Part shown: positions 6,330-13,884 of the stretch, piece after piece
Layout of the letters: each line of letters opens with the position of its first letter
Position numbering within the stretch: position 1 is the first letter of the stretch
NCBI GenBank assembly: GCA_934488695.1
Contig: CAKSSH010000021.1
Location: 1-25,895, forward strand
Direction of reading: 5' to 3'
DNA: 25,895 bases
Source of the DNA: an uncultured Oscillospiraceae bacterium
GTDB lineage: Bacteria; Bacillota; Clostridia; Oscillospirales; Ruminococcaceae
The notes under the pieces: model-generated
What the model was told of the DNA's origin: nothing
Seen by the model: the letters and a program-made list of their open reading frames with translations, nothing else
Database searches by the model: none
Translations under genes and position numbers: made by a program

Positions 6330-7583
6330 TCACCTGGTTTGGCCGTTCCCCAAAACAACATACTTGTATGTGGTCAGCTCCTCCAGACCCATCGGCCCGC
6401 GCGCATGCAGCTTTTGGGTAGAAATGCCCATTTCGCAACCGAGACCGAATTCTCCACCGTCGGTAAACCGCGTGGAAGCGTTGACATAAACCGCCGCACT
6501 GTCCACCAAATTACAAAAGAGCTCTGCGTTCTGCATATCCCGAGTCAAAATTGCGTCGCTGTGATGGGTCGAATGTGCCGCAATGTGTGCAACAGCCTCC
6601 GAAACATCCTTTACGACCGAAATTGCCAATACATAATCCAAAAATTCGGTATCAAAATCTTCGTCGCCGGCGAGCTCCCCCGGAATAATTTGAGCCGCCT
6701 CCGAGCTGAGCCGCAGTGTGACCGGGCAAAGGCCACGGGCCTGTCGATCCGTCACCAGACGCTTTTGAAGCATCGGCAAAAACTGCTGCGCAATCTGTCG
6801 GTGCACAAGGCAAACCTCCGCCGCATTGCAAACCGACGGCCGGCTGGCTTTGGCGTTCTCAATAATTTCAAGCGCCTGCAAAGGGTCGGCGCTTTCGTCA
6901 ACAAAAATATGACAAATGCCGGTCCCGGTCTGGATACACGGAACCGTTGCATTTTCAACACAGGCCCGTATCAGACCGGCGCCACCGCGCGGAATCAGCA
7001 AATCCACTTCATTTTCCGCACGCATCAGACGAGTGGCGCTTTCCCGCCCGGTATCCTCGATTAGCTGAACTCTGTCCCGCGAAAGGCCGACAAGCGTCAG
7101 TCCGTCCTGCATGGCACGGACAATGGCCGCCGCACTGCGATGTGCCTCTTTTCCGCTGCGCAAAACGCAAACATTCCCGCTCTTGACCGCCAGCGCAGCC
7201 GCGTCAGAGGTCACATTCGGACGGCTTTCGTAAATAATCGCGACAACCCCGAGCGGCACCGTTCTTTTTTCAATCACCAGTCCGTTCTCTCGGTCAATGC
7301 GCTTTAAAACACGCCCGACCGGATCGTCAAGCCGGGCTACGGCGCGAATCCCGTCCGCCATCGCGTGCACCCGTTCCCGGTTAAGACTCAATCGGTCCAG
7401 CATAACCTCGGAAATGCTGCCACGAGCCGCCTGCACGTCCGCCCGGTTTTCTGAAAGGATTCGTTCACACTGGTCCTCCAGCGCCTGTGCCATCGCCGAA
7501 AGTGCTGCGTTTTTTTGCTGCTCACCGAGCAAAACCGCCTTTTGTGCGCAGGCAGCCTTCAAAATTTCATCCGTCGTTCTCAT
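6330..7583 (-). CDS. proA: Gamma-glutamyl phosphate reductase
   Basis: Second enzyme of proline synthesis, reducing gamma-glutamyl phosphate to glutamate semialdehyde. The 417 residues match the family length. The aldehyde-dehydrogenase-like catalytic cysteine lies in SRPSVCNAAEVCLVH; other visible family segments are the nucleotide-binding SGNVCVLRSGKEA and the C-terminal FGLGCEMGISTQKLHARGPMGL. GGGAGG upstream of the ATG fits. It starts 20 nt after the proB stop, so the two are co-transcribed. Confidence 0.97.
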   Translation of the reverse strand: MRTTDEILKAACAQKAVLLGEQQKNAALSAMAQALEDQCERILSENRADVQAARGSISEVMLDRLSLNRERVHAMADGIRAVARLDDPVGRVLKRIDRENGLVIEKRTVPLGVVAIIYESRPNVTSDAAALAVKSGNVCVLRSGKEAHRSAAAIVRAMQDGLTLVGLSRDRVQLIEDTGRESATRLMRAENEVDLLIPRGGAGLIRACVENATVPCIQTGTGICHIFVDESADPLQALEIIENAKASRPSVCNAAEVCLVHRQIAQQFLPMLQKRLVTDRQARGLCPVTLRLSSEAAQIIPGELAGDEDFDTEFLDYVLAISVVKDVSEAVAHIAAHSTHHSDAILTRDMQNAELFCNLVDSAAVYVNASTRFTDGGEFGLGCEMGISTQKLHARGPMGLEELTTYKYVVLGNGQTR

Positions 7584-7603
7584 ATTGCCGCCTCCCTAAA
7601 ACG

Positions 7604-8380
7604 TTAAATCGTTTCGCTCCGGCTGACAAACCGGGTTCCGACCGTTTTCCCGTCCAAAAGGTCATAAAGCGTCTGCGGATTTTGGCCATTCATAATCACC
7701 ATATCGCAACCGGCGTCCATACAAATCCCGGCCGCGTGCAGTTTGGTTTTCATGCCGCCGGTACCCCGCGCGCTGCCTTGTTCGCCGCCGCAGGACAAAA
7801 TTTCATCGGTCAGCTTGGAAACGATCGGAATCAGCTTTGCCGAAAAATCCCGGCGCGGATCAGCCGTATACAGACCGTCAATATCCGACAACAACACCAG
7901 CAGCTGCGCCCCGGCGCTGACGGCAACCATTGCCGCCAGGGTGTCATTATCGCCGACGCGAATCTCCTCAGTCGCCACACTGTCATTTTCATTGATAATC
8001 GGCAAAACGCCCAGCTCAAAAAGCCGGTGCAGTGTGTTGCGAATATTCTCGGCGCGGTCTTGATGGCTGAAATCGCTGCCGGTCAACAAAATCTGGGCAA
8101 CGGTGTGGTTATACTCCGAAAAAAGCCGGTCATAGCTGTACATCAGCTCACACTGCCCCACCGCAGCGGCGGCCTGTTTGGTCGGAATATCTGACGGACG
8201 CTCGCTCAGAGACAGCTTTCCGACGCCCATGGCAATTGCACCGGAAGAAACCAGCACGATTTCATGTCCTGCGTTTTTCAAATCGCTGAGCACCTTGCAC
8301 AGCTCCTCCACACGGCGAATATTCGGACTCCCGTTGGGATAGGTTAACGTTGAGGTCCCCACCTTAATTACAATGCGCAT
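7604..8380 (-). CDS. proB: Glutamate 5-kinase, short form without PUA domain
   Basis: First enzyme of proline synthesis, phosphorylating glutamate with ATP. The start is ATG at 8378-8380, because AAGGAGGC lies just upstream and the protein then begins directly with the kinase motif IVIKVGTSTL. The 258 residues cover the amino-acid kinase fold, including SSGAIAMG, NENDSVA and GTGGMKTKL. The PUA domain of the longer E. coli-type enzyme is absent, as in streptococcal ProB; this is a known variant and not a truncation. Confidence 0.96.
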   Translation of the reverse strand: MRIVIKVGTSTLTYPNGSPNIRRVEELCKVLSDLKNAGHEIVLVSSGAIAMGVGKLSLSERPSDIPTKQAAAAVGQCELMYSYDRLFSEYNHTVAQILLTGSDFSHQDRAENIRNTLHRLFELGVLPIINENDSVATEEIRVGDNDTLAAMVAVSAGAQLLVLLSDIDGLYTADPRRDFSAKLIPIVSKLTDEILSCGGEQGSARGTGGMKTKLHAAGICMDAGCDMVIMNGQNPQTLYDLLDGKTVGTRFVSRSETI

Positions 8381-8414
8381 AAAAAAGCCTCCTTGGCCCC
8401 GGAAATATAGTTTT

Positions 8415-8443
8415 ATTTTACCATACCCTCCGCACAAAATCAA
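8415..8443 (-). promoter_or_regulatory. Promoter of the proBAC operon
   Basis: On the minus strand: TTGATT (8438-8443), a 17-nt spacer and TAAAAT (8415-8420), about 35 bp upstream of the proB start. I see no T-box or other leader motif between it and proB. Confidence 0.7.
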
Positions 8444-8500
8444 CCACTTTCCGTTGAAGCTGCCGACGGCCGGAATTGTGGGATTTTTTAGAAAAAAGTG

Positions 8501-8529
8501 TTGACAAGCGGTCGAATTTATGGTAAGAT
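8501..8529 (+). promoter_or_regulatory. Promoter of the tRNA operon
   Basis: TTGACA (8501-8506), a 17-nt spacer and TAAGAT (8524-8529). It ends about 38 bp before the first tRNA. It is near-identical in layout to the promoters at 39-67 and 22122-22150. Confidence 0.85.
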
Positions 8530-8566
8530 ATATTTCGCCGTTTGGGGTTTTCAGGCGGCCTTGCAG

Positions 8567-8643
8567 GGCGGTATAGCTCAGTTGGCTAGAGCACGCGGTT
8601 CATACCCGCGGTGTCGCCGGTTCGAATCCAGCTACCGCCACCA
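8567..8643 (+). tRNA. tRNA-Met (CAT), elongator-like
   Basis: Full cloverleaf with encoded CCA: acceptor GGCGGTA/TACCGCC, anticodon stem CGCGG/CCGCG, anticodon CAT at 8601-8603. The acceptor pairs fully at position 1-72, so it is not the initiator type. The middle pair of the T stem is a C-A mismatch (C8618 with A8630); a T would be expected at 8618. Confidence 0.93.
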
Positions 8644-8655
8644 CTTTTTACCCCT

Positions 8656-8676
8656 CCGCCTGATCGGGCGGTTTTT
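8656..8676 (+). terminator. Terminator-like hairpin inside the tRNA operon
   Basis: CCGCC (8656-8660), loop TGATCG and GGCGG (8667-8671) are followed at once by five T. It sits between tRNA-Met and tRNA-Glu. Because no separate promoter fits before tRNA-Glu, it would be a partial terminator or a processing hairpin. A five-bp stem is weak. Confidence 0.4.
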
Positions 8677-8677
8677 C

Positions 8678-8752
8678 GGCCCGTTGGTCAAGAGGTTAAG
8701 ACACGGCCCTTTCACGGCTGTAACACGAGTTCGATTCTCGTACGGGTCACCA
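8678..8752 (+). tRNA. tRNA-Glu (TTC)
   Basis: Complete cloverleaf with encoded CCA: acceptor GGCCCGT/ACGGGTC with one G-T pair, anticodon TTC at 8711-8713, and a perfect T stem ACGAG/CTCGT. Confidence 0.95.
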
Positions 8753-8756
8753 CTTT

Positions 8757-8830
8757 GCGGGTGTAGTTCAATGGTAGAATCCCAGCCTTCCAAGCTGGTT
8801 GTGTGGGTTCGATTCCCATCACCCGCTCCA
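8757..8830 (+). tRNA. tRNA-Gly (TCC)
   Basis: Complete cloverleaf with encoded CCA: acceptor GCGGGTG/CACCCGC, anticodon stem CCAGC/GCTGG, anticodon TCC at 8789-8791. Only four nucleotides separate it from tRNA-Glu. Confidence 0.95.
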
Positions 8831-8852
8831 TACCATTGTTTTGTGACGATTT

Positions 8853-8929
8853 GCGCCAATAGCTCAGCAGGATAGAGCAACTGCCTTCTAAGCAGTAGGT
8901 CAGGGGTTCGAATCCCTTTTGGCGCGCCA
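8853..8929 (+). tRNA. tRNA-Arg (TCT)
   Basis: Complete cloverleaf with encoded CCA: acceptor GCGCCAA/TTGGCGC, anticodon stem ACTGC/GCAGT, anticodon TCT at 8887-8889, discriminator G. Confidence 0.95.
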
Positions 8930-8934
8930 TATAT

Positions 8935-9012
8935 GGTGGGTGTAGCTTAGCCGGTTAAAGCGCCAGATTGTGGTCCTGGAGATCGTGGGTTCGAATCCCA
9001 TCTCCCACCCCA
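8935..9012 (+). tRNA. tRNA-His (GTG) with two stem mismatches
   Basis: Recognised by anticodon GTG (8970-8972), the extra G at -1 (8935) facing discriminator C (9009), and encoded CCA. Two pairs are broken: T8941 faces T9003 in the acceptor stem, and A8967 faces C8975 at the base of the anticodon loop. The rest of the cloverleaf pairs normally. Confidence 0.88.
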
Positions 9013-9080
9013 TTTTTACAAAACGTCCCCTTTATACAAAATGAGGTCCGTCCTTTTTTGTATCGGGGATTTTTGTCTAT

Positions 9081-9156
9081 TGGGCCGTCGCCAAGGGGTA
9101 AGGCAACGGACTTTGACTCCGTCATCTCGGTGGTTCAAATCCACCCGGCCCAGCCA
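9081..9156 (+). tRNA. tRNA-Gln (TTG)
   Basis: Complete cloverleaf with encoded CCA: acceptor TGGGCCG/CGGCCCA, anticodon stem ACGGA/TCCGT, anticodon TTG at 9113-9115, T stem GGTGG/CCACC. It is the last tRNA of the operon; the terminator follows directly. Confidence 0.95.
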
Positions 9157-9157
9157 C

Positions 9158-9192
9158 AAAAGAAACCGCATGAAAATGCGGTTTCTTTTTTT
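9158..9192. terminator. Intrinsic terminator of the tRNA operon
   Basis: A 14-bp perfect stem (9158-9171 with 9176-9189) around a GAAA tetraloop, running into a T tract. The A-rich left arm would also make it work on the minus strand. Confidence 0.93.
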
Positions 9193-9487
9193 GTCTTTAA
9201 AAACATTCTTCGCCCAATGCTTTTCCCCTGCCGATTTTGCAAATCCGGCGCCAAAAGCTTTTTATATGCGGCAATATCGGCTCCCACAAGCCGCTTAATA
9301 TGCCTCCTTTGGGGCTATTTCGTTTATCTATCCTCCTGCATGACGGTGCTAAAACGCAGGCGCATATCGCTTTTTGCGTGTTGCCGTGCAAACCTCGGTC
9401 AAATCGCAAGCAACGACCGAGCACTTGTTTTACATGAATCGGCAAAGCGCGGGAACACTACCGATGAACACCGAAAGGAGGTATTGC
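9193..9487. other. Intergenic region with a possible decayed small gene
   Basis: No intact gene is supported. On the minus strand AAAGGAGG lies near 9302-9309. Downstream of it the frame reading KRLVGADIAAYKKLLAPDLQNRQGK looks protein-like but has no ATG/GTG/TTG at the right distance. A neighbouring frame (GKALGEECF) stops just before the terminator at 9158-9192. This could be a decayed or frameshifted small gene. On the plus strand a 7-bp inverted repeat, CTCGGTC/GACCGAG (9394-9421), sits in the leader of the next gene. Confidence 0.25.
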
Positions 9488-9922
9488 ATGATTCAAAAAG
9501 ATACGGTGCGGCTGCTGCGGGAATGTAACGCCGGCATCAAAATAGGCGTCACATCGATCGGTCGGGTGCAGGAGGAGGCTGTCTCTCCGCAAATGCGCAA
9601 ATATTTATCAGACTGCAAAAACAAACATGAGGAGCTGCAAAGCGAAATACAGGCGCTTTTATATTGTTATTGCGATAAAGGGAAAAGCCCGAGCCCGGTC
9701 GCCCTTTGGATGTCGAAGCTCAAAACTCAAGTTAAAATGACGCTAAACCGGTCTGACGCCACTATTGCCGACCTGATAACCGACGGGTGCAACATGGGCG
9801 TCAAATCCCTTTCCCGCTTTCTCAACCAATACAAAACGGCGGACGAAAAAGCCAAAGATCTAACCCGACGGTTGATTGCACTCGAGACCGCTTTAGCCGA
9901 AAGCCTCCGACCCTATTTATAG
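9488..9922 (+). CDS. Ferritin-like DUF2383-type helical protein
   Basis: A 144-residue all-helical protein, probably a four-helix bundle, matching the pattern I recall for DUF2383 proteins of clostridia (segments DGCNMGVKSLSRFLNQYKTADEKAK and SLRPYL). Function is unknown; ferritin-like folds often bind metals, but I cannot identify a metal site with confidence. The start at ATG 9488 is chosen because AAAGGAGG lies seven to eight nucleotides upstream; longer in-frame starts lack such a site. It stands alone between the tRNA terminator and a convergent aminotransferase. Confidence 0.75.
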   Translation: MIQKDTVRLLRECNAGIKIGVTSIGRVQEEAVSPQMRKYLSDCKNKHEELQSEIQALLYCYCDKGKSPSPVALWMSKLKTQVKMTLNRSDATIADLITDGCNMGVKSLSRFLNQYKTADEKAKDLTRRLIALETALAESLRPYL

Positions 9923-9923
9923 A

Positions 9924-9954
9924 AAAAGCCCCGCAGCAGCGCTGCGGGGCTTTT
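9924..9954. terminator. Bidirectional intrinsic terminator
   Basis: A 14-bp stem (AAAAGCCCCGCAGC with its complement, three-nt loop AGC) is followed by TTTTGTTT. The A-rich left arm gives a T run on the minus strand. It separates the convergent DUF2383-type gene and aminotransferase gene. Confidence 0.93.
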
Positions 9955-9956
9955 GT

Positions 9957-11168
9957 TTACTGACGATAGGTTCTTAAAAAGTCACCGATATCGCTGACAG
10001 CACGGGCCATCTGGTCCGGCTGCGGCAGCATGACGATTCGGAAGTGATCCGGCGTCGGCCAGTCAAAGCCGCTGCCCGGCACGATGAAAATATGCTTCTC
10101 GTGCAACAGATCAAAGGCAAACTTCTTATCATCCGTAATATTAAACTTTTTAAAATCCAACTTGGGGAACACATAAAAAGCCGCATGATTCTTAACACAT
10201 GAAATCCCGTCGATCTTAGCAAGCTCCCGCATGGTTGCTTCCCGCTGCTCATAAAGCCGGCCGCCGGGCGAAACCATGGCACGTGTACTTTCCGGATCAT
10301 TAAGGGCTGCCGGGATAACGAGCTGGGTCAGCGCATTGGAGCACAAACGCATAGCGGCCATCTGGAAAATGCCCTCCAAATAGTCGTCCGCCTTGCCCTT
10401 GGAGCCGCTGATAACCATCCATCCGCAGCGGAAACCGCAAATACAATGCGACTTGGACAGGCCGTTCATGGTGATTACCATCCGATCGGGTGCCAACGCC
10501 GCCGTCGGAATATGCTCTACCCCGTCCATCGTCAAACGGTCATAAATCTCATCCGAGAAAATCACTAAATCCTTTTCCCGCGCAAGATCAATAATTTGTT
10601 CCAAAACCTCCTTGGGATAAACCGCCCCGGTCGGGTTGTTGGGGTTGATAATAACAACAGCGCGGGTGCGTGCAGTAACCTTGCTGCGCATGTCGGCAAT
10701 ATCCGGATACCAATCCGAACGCTCGTCGCAGGTGTAAAACACCGGCTTGCCGCCGGCAATGTAAGCCGAATTGGTCCAAAGCGAATAGCTCGGCGACGGA
10801 ATCAGGATTTCGTCCCCGTCATTGAGCAGCGCCGTCAGCGCCATGCTGACCAGCTCACTAACACCGTTTCCGATGTAAACATCCTCCGGCGTGATATCCT
10901 GAACACCGCGGGAAAGATGATAATCACAAATAGCACGACGGGCAGCAGGCATTCCCTTCAGGTCGCAATATGCAACCGCTTTATCTGCATTGTTCAGCAA
11001 CGCCTCGCGCACGCTTTGCGGCATGGTAAAGCCAAAAGTGGCCGGATTCCCGGTGTTTAAACGCAGGACCTCGATTCCCTCCTTGCCCATTCGCTGCGAC
11101 TCGGTATACAACGGGCCGCGAATATCGGAATGAACATGCTCCAGTTTTTTTGCACGCTCCAATTTCAT
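9957..11168 (-). CDS. alaA: PLP-dependent aminotransferase, alanine transaminase type
   Basis: A fold-type I aminotransferase of 403 residues, closest in pattern to AlaA/YfbQ enzymes, which make alanine from pyruvate and glutamate. Visible features are NPNNPTGAVYPKE, DEIYDRL and the PLP lysine in MNGLSKSHCICGFRCGWM. The start is ATG 11166-11168, seven nucleotides after GAGGT; a GTG three codons upstream overlaps that site and is unlikely. It has its own promoter (11201-11229). The substrate is inferred from overall similarity, and another amino acid is possible. Confidence 0.88.
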   Translation of the reverse strand: MKLERAKKLEHVHSDIRGPLYTESQRMGKEGIEVLRLNTGNPATFGFTMPQSVREALLNNADKAVAYCDLKGMPAARRAICDYHLSRGVQDITPEDVYIGNGVSELVSMALTALLNDGDEILIPSPSYSLWTNSAYIAGGKPVFYTCDERSDWYPDIADMRSKVTARTRAVVIINPNNPTGAVYPKEVLEQIIDLAREKDLVIFSDEIYDRLTMDGVEHIPTAALAPDRMVITMNGLSKSHCICGFRCGWMVISGSKGKADDYLEGIFQMAAMRLCSNALTQLVIPAALNDPESTRAMVSPGGRLYEQREATMRELAKIDGISCVKNHAAFYVFPKLDFKKFNITDDKKFAFDLLHEKHIFIVPGSGFDWPTPDHFRIVMLPQPDQMARAVSDIGDFLRTYRQ

Positions 11169-11200
11169 GTCTTTCACCTCAGGTAAATTTTGATATCCTT

Positions 11201-11229
11201 ATTATAACAGCTTTTCCTGCCGGAATCAA
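11201..11229 (-). promoter_or_regulatory. Promoter of the aminotransferase gene
   Basis: On the minus strand: TTGATT (11224-11229), a 17-nt spacer and a perfect TATAAT (11201-11206), about 30 bp upstream of the gene. Confidence 0.85.
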
Positions 11230-11267
11230 TGCTTTTTATTTACCCTTTAAAAATTTTTTCCGAATAT

Positions 11268-11298
11268 TGCAGGGAGGCGCCGCGTATCCTGCATTTTT
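11268..11298. terminator. Possible terminator hairpin after the sugar-acid operon
   Basis: TGCAGG (11268-11273) pairs with CCTGCA (11288-11293) with GGCGCC inside; TTTTT follows on the plus strand. It lies 58 bp past the kduD stop, but on the minus strand, where it is needed, no good T run follows at once. Low confidence. Confidence 0.3.
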
Positions 11299-11350
11299 AA
11301 AAACACACGACAATCATCATATTCGCGACCGGGCAAACCGGCCCCTGTGC

Positions 11351-12112
11351 TCAGCGAGCAAGCCAGCCGCCGTCTACCGGCAGCGTCACCCCGTGAACGT
11401 AATCCGAAGCCGGTGCGGACAAAAACACCGCTGCGCCGGCAAGATCGGCCGGGTCTCCCCAGCGTCCGGCCGGAATCCGTCCGAGAATTTCTTGATACCG
11501 AACCGGATCCTGCCGCAGCTTTTCCGTGTTGTTGGTCACCATATAACCCGGAGCGATTGCGTTGACATTGATATGATATTTTGCCCATTCATTGGCCAGT
11601 GCGCGAGTCACTCCCATGACCGCGCTCTTAGAAGCAGTGTAAGCAGGCACCCGAATTCCGCCCTGAAACGAAAGCATGGACGCAATATTGATGATTTTTC
11701 CGCCTTTTTTTGCGGCAATCAGTCGTTTGGCAAAAGCCTGTGACAAGAAAAACAGCGTGCGCAAATTAACGCTCATTACCTCGTCCCAATCCTGCATACT
11801 GTATTTTTCGGCGTCCTCACGACGAATAATTCCGGCGTTATTGATGAGAATATCCGCACCGCCAAACGCTTTTTCGCACGCATCCAAAATGGTTTCAATC
11901 GGGTCCGTCGTTGAGAGGTCTGCATGTACCGGATGAAATTTCCCGCCGACCTCGGCCACCTTCTCGGCCGTCTGTCCCATATCGCTGCGCCCAACCCCGA
12001 CAATACAAGCTCCGGCTTGCGCCAGCGCCACACACATTCCCTGACCAAGCCCGGTGTTTGCACCGGTGATCACAGCAGTTTTTCCTGCAAGAGAAAAGGC
12101 TTCCGAATTCAT
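11351..12112 (-). CDS. kduD: 2-dehydro-3-deoxy-D-gluconate 5-dehydrogenase
   Basis: A 253-residue short-chain dehydrogenase matching KduD closely. Visible are the NAD motif TGANTGLGQGM, NNAGIIRRED, the catalytic stretch SMLSFQGGIRVPAYTASK (Ser, Tyr, Lys), NAIAPGYMVTNNT, IPAGRWG and the ending VDGGWLAR. KduD interconverts 2,5-diketo-3-deoxygluconate and 2-keto-3-deoxygluconate in the breakdown of unsaturated uronates. The start is ATG 12110-12112, preceded by AAAGGA; an upstream in-frame start has no ribosome site. It is the last gene of the eight-gene operon. KduI, KdgK and KdgA are not in the window. Confidence 0.92.
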   Translation of the reverse strand: MNSEAFSLAGKTAVITGANTGLGQGMCVALAQAGACIVGVGRSDMGQTAEKVAEVGGKFHPVHADLSTTDPIETILDACEKAFGGADILINNAGIIRREDAEKYSMQDWDEVMSVNLRTLFFLSQAFAKRLIAAKKGGKIINIASMLSFQGGIRVPAYTASKSAVMGVTRALANEWAKYHINVNAIAPGYMVTNNTEKLRQDPVRYQEILGRIPAGRWGDPADLAGAAVFLSAPASDYVHGVTLPVDGGWLAR

Positions 12113-12134
12113 ATTCAACCATTCCTTTCTAATT

Positions 12135-13160
12135 TTACGCTTCACACCGGATGAGAATTTTTCCGGCATTACTGCCGTCCAGCATCATTTGAATGGCTTG
12201 ACGTGCTTCTTCAAGCGGCAGAATATCGCTGACAAGCGAACGCAGATTTATCTTACGGTCAATTTCCGACAGCATGCGCACGCCCATACGAAAATGCTCC
12301 GGCGTATATACACGAGACCCTACTACGCTCAATTCCTTAAAAGACACCTTGCCCAGACAAAACGCCGCAGGCTCGCCGGATAAAGACATCGGCACAATCG
12401 TTCCACGCACGCGACAAACATCCGTTGCCGCCAAAATGCCGGGGCGGGAGCCGGAGGCCTCACAGACCACGTCAAACCCTTCGCCCGTCAGCTCGGCCGT
12501 AACTGCGGCAAGATCCTGAGAGACAGGATCCAAACAACGAATGCCCAGTCCCTGAGCCAACTCACGACGCTTTTTATTAGGCTCCGATATTGTAACATCG
12601 GCGCCCAAATGGGCGGCACACAGTGCCACAACAATACCAATCGGCCCGCCGCCGATAACCAAAACCTTGTCCCCGGGCTGTACGCCGGCACGCGCCGTCA
12701 CGTGAGCACCGACAGCAAACGGCTCTGCAAGGGCCGCCGTTTCATCGCACAGGCTGTCCGGAATTTTTACAAGCTTATCAACCGAAGCACAGGTGTACTC
12801 GGCATAACCGCCGTTCTCATGAATTCCAAGCAGCTTTAAGTTTCGGCAGACATGGGAAAAACCGCTTCGGCAGGCGCCACAACTGCCGCAGGAAATCAAC
12901 GGATTGACGGTCACCCGATCCCCAACCCGAAATCCTGCCGCCGTTCCCTCTTCGGAAAGAGCGGCGATGGTGCCGAGAATTTCATGTCCGATAACGACAG
13001 GAACGGTTGCTGTCGGGTGCTTGCCCGAAAACACCGTCACATCCGACCCGCAAACTCCGGCATAACGCATTTTAATGACTGCGCAGTTTTTCGTCGCGTT
13101 CGGCACAGGCAGCTGCATCAGCTCCATTTGCTGAAAATCCGTCAATACATTTGCTCTCAT
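12135..13160 (-). CDS. Zinc-dependent polyol/sugar-acid dehydrogenase (MDR family)
   Basis: A medium-chain alcohol dehydrogenase of 341 residues. It has the catalytic zinc residues (Cys in GVCGSD, His-Glu in GHE), the structural zinc site CGSCGACRSGFSHVC and the Rossmann motif VIGGGPIGIV. It resembles sorbitol, threonine or galactonate dehydrogenases; the sequence alone does not tell which. The start at ATG 13158-13160 has AAAGGA upstream. In this operon it probably oxidises or reduces a sugar acid derived from the product of the unsaturated glycuronyl hydrolase. Confidence 0.88.
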   Translation of the reverse strand: MRANVLTDFQQMELMQLPVPNATKNCAVIKMRYAGVCGSDVTVFSGKHPTATVPVVIGHEILGTIAALSEEGTAAGFRVGDRVTVNPLISCGSCGACRSGFSHVCRNLKLLGIHENGGYAEYTCASVDKLVKIPDSLCDETAALAEPFAVGAHVTARAGVQPGDKVLVIGGGPIGIVVALCAAHLGADVTISEPNKKRRELAQGLGIRCLDPVSQDLAAVTAELTGEGFDVVCEASGSRPGILAATDVCRVRGTIVPMSLSGEPAAFCLGKVSFKELSVVGSRVYTPEHFRMGVRMLSEIDRKINLRSLVSDILPLEEARQAIQMMLDGSNAGKILIRCEA

Positions 13161-13164
13161 AATA

Positions 13165-13872
13165 TTATTTCCTTTCATTTTCTATATGGACCTCTTCGGT
13201 CGTCAGCGTAAATCCGTCCGGCACAGTTTCGGTAAGCTGCAGTCGATATTCCCATCGATTTCCCGGCGAAAACACCGACACCGTCCCCGGCGTGCCTTTG
13301 ATATGCCACTGACGAACACGCTCGGTATCGTCCATTGCCAAAACCCAAATTGTCGTGCAGCTGCACTGTGTCTGAGCCGTTTCGTACCGATAGACAGGGC
13401 TGCCTGCCGACTCCTGCCGGGAAAAGATAAGCTCTCCGTTTTGTGGAAACGAAAAAAACTTCACGCCGCCCTCGCCGCGTCGCAAAACAATTCGCCGGTC
13501 ATCGGCAATATGCTCCTGCAGCGCTCCGTCATCGCCGTTCGGAAAAAAAGCGGTTTCCAGATGAAAGGGGTTCGCTGCCGACAGCCGATCCAGCACAAAC
13601 ATCCAGTGCGGCCGGTAAAGCAAAATCCGCTCGCACCGCGTCAGCCGTCCTTCGCAAAACGGCGTGAAATCCAAGGTTTCAACCCGAAAATCGTCCTCTG
13701 TCCTATCGGTGTGAACAGCCTGAGCCGGAGCATAGAGCTCCCCATTTTCAAATTGGATCGAAAAGCCGGCTGTACCGACAGCTGCCGGCGCCGGAAAAAA
13801 CGTTTCTCCCAAATGAGACAACGAAAAAGCGCCGCCGACAATCTCTTCTTTTTGAAAAACACTGTCGCTCAT
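13165..13872 (-). CDS. Uncharacterised beta-rich protein, heparinase II/III C-domain-like
   Basis: A 235-residue protein, predicted mostly beta strand, with no signal peptide. The central part (RCERILLYRPHWMFVLDRLSA followed by HLETAFFPNG) resembles the beta-sandwich domain of heparinase II/III-type polysaccharide lyases. The alpha-toroid catalytic domain of those enzymes is absent, so it cannot be called a lyase. It may be a sugar-binding or accessory subunit. GGAGGG supports ATG 13870-13872. It lies 12 nt after the beta-propeller gene and 4 nt before the dehydrogenase, so it is certainly part of the operon. Confidence 0.6.
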   Translation of the reverse strand: MSDSVFQKEEIVGGAFSLSHLGETFFPAPAAVGTAGFSIQFENGELYAPAQAVHTDRTEDDFRVETLDFTPFCEGRLTRCERILLYRPHWMFVLDRLSAANPFHLETAFFPNGDDGALQEHIADDRRIVLRRGEGGVKFFSFPQNGELIFSRQESAGSPVYRYETAQTQCSCTTIWVLAMDDTERVRQWHIKGTPGTVSVFSPGNRWEYRLQLTETVPDGFTLTTEEVHIENERK

Positions 13873-13884
13873 ATTTTCCCTCCG

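Noticed and set aside
6300..7064. Plus-strand open frame of 254 codons over proA
   Set aside because: Antisense shadow of a clear proA gene, with no ribosome site or family pattern.
7604..8380. ProB taken as truncated because it lacks the PUA domain
   Set aside because: Short ProB proteins without PUA are a normal form in Firmicutes, and the ends are clean.
8498..9160. Open frames on both strands across the tRNA cluster
   Set aside because: The sequence is fully explained by six tRNA cloverleafs, the promoter and the terminator.
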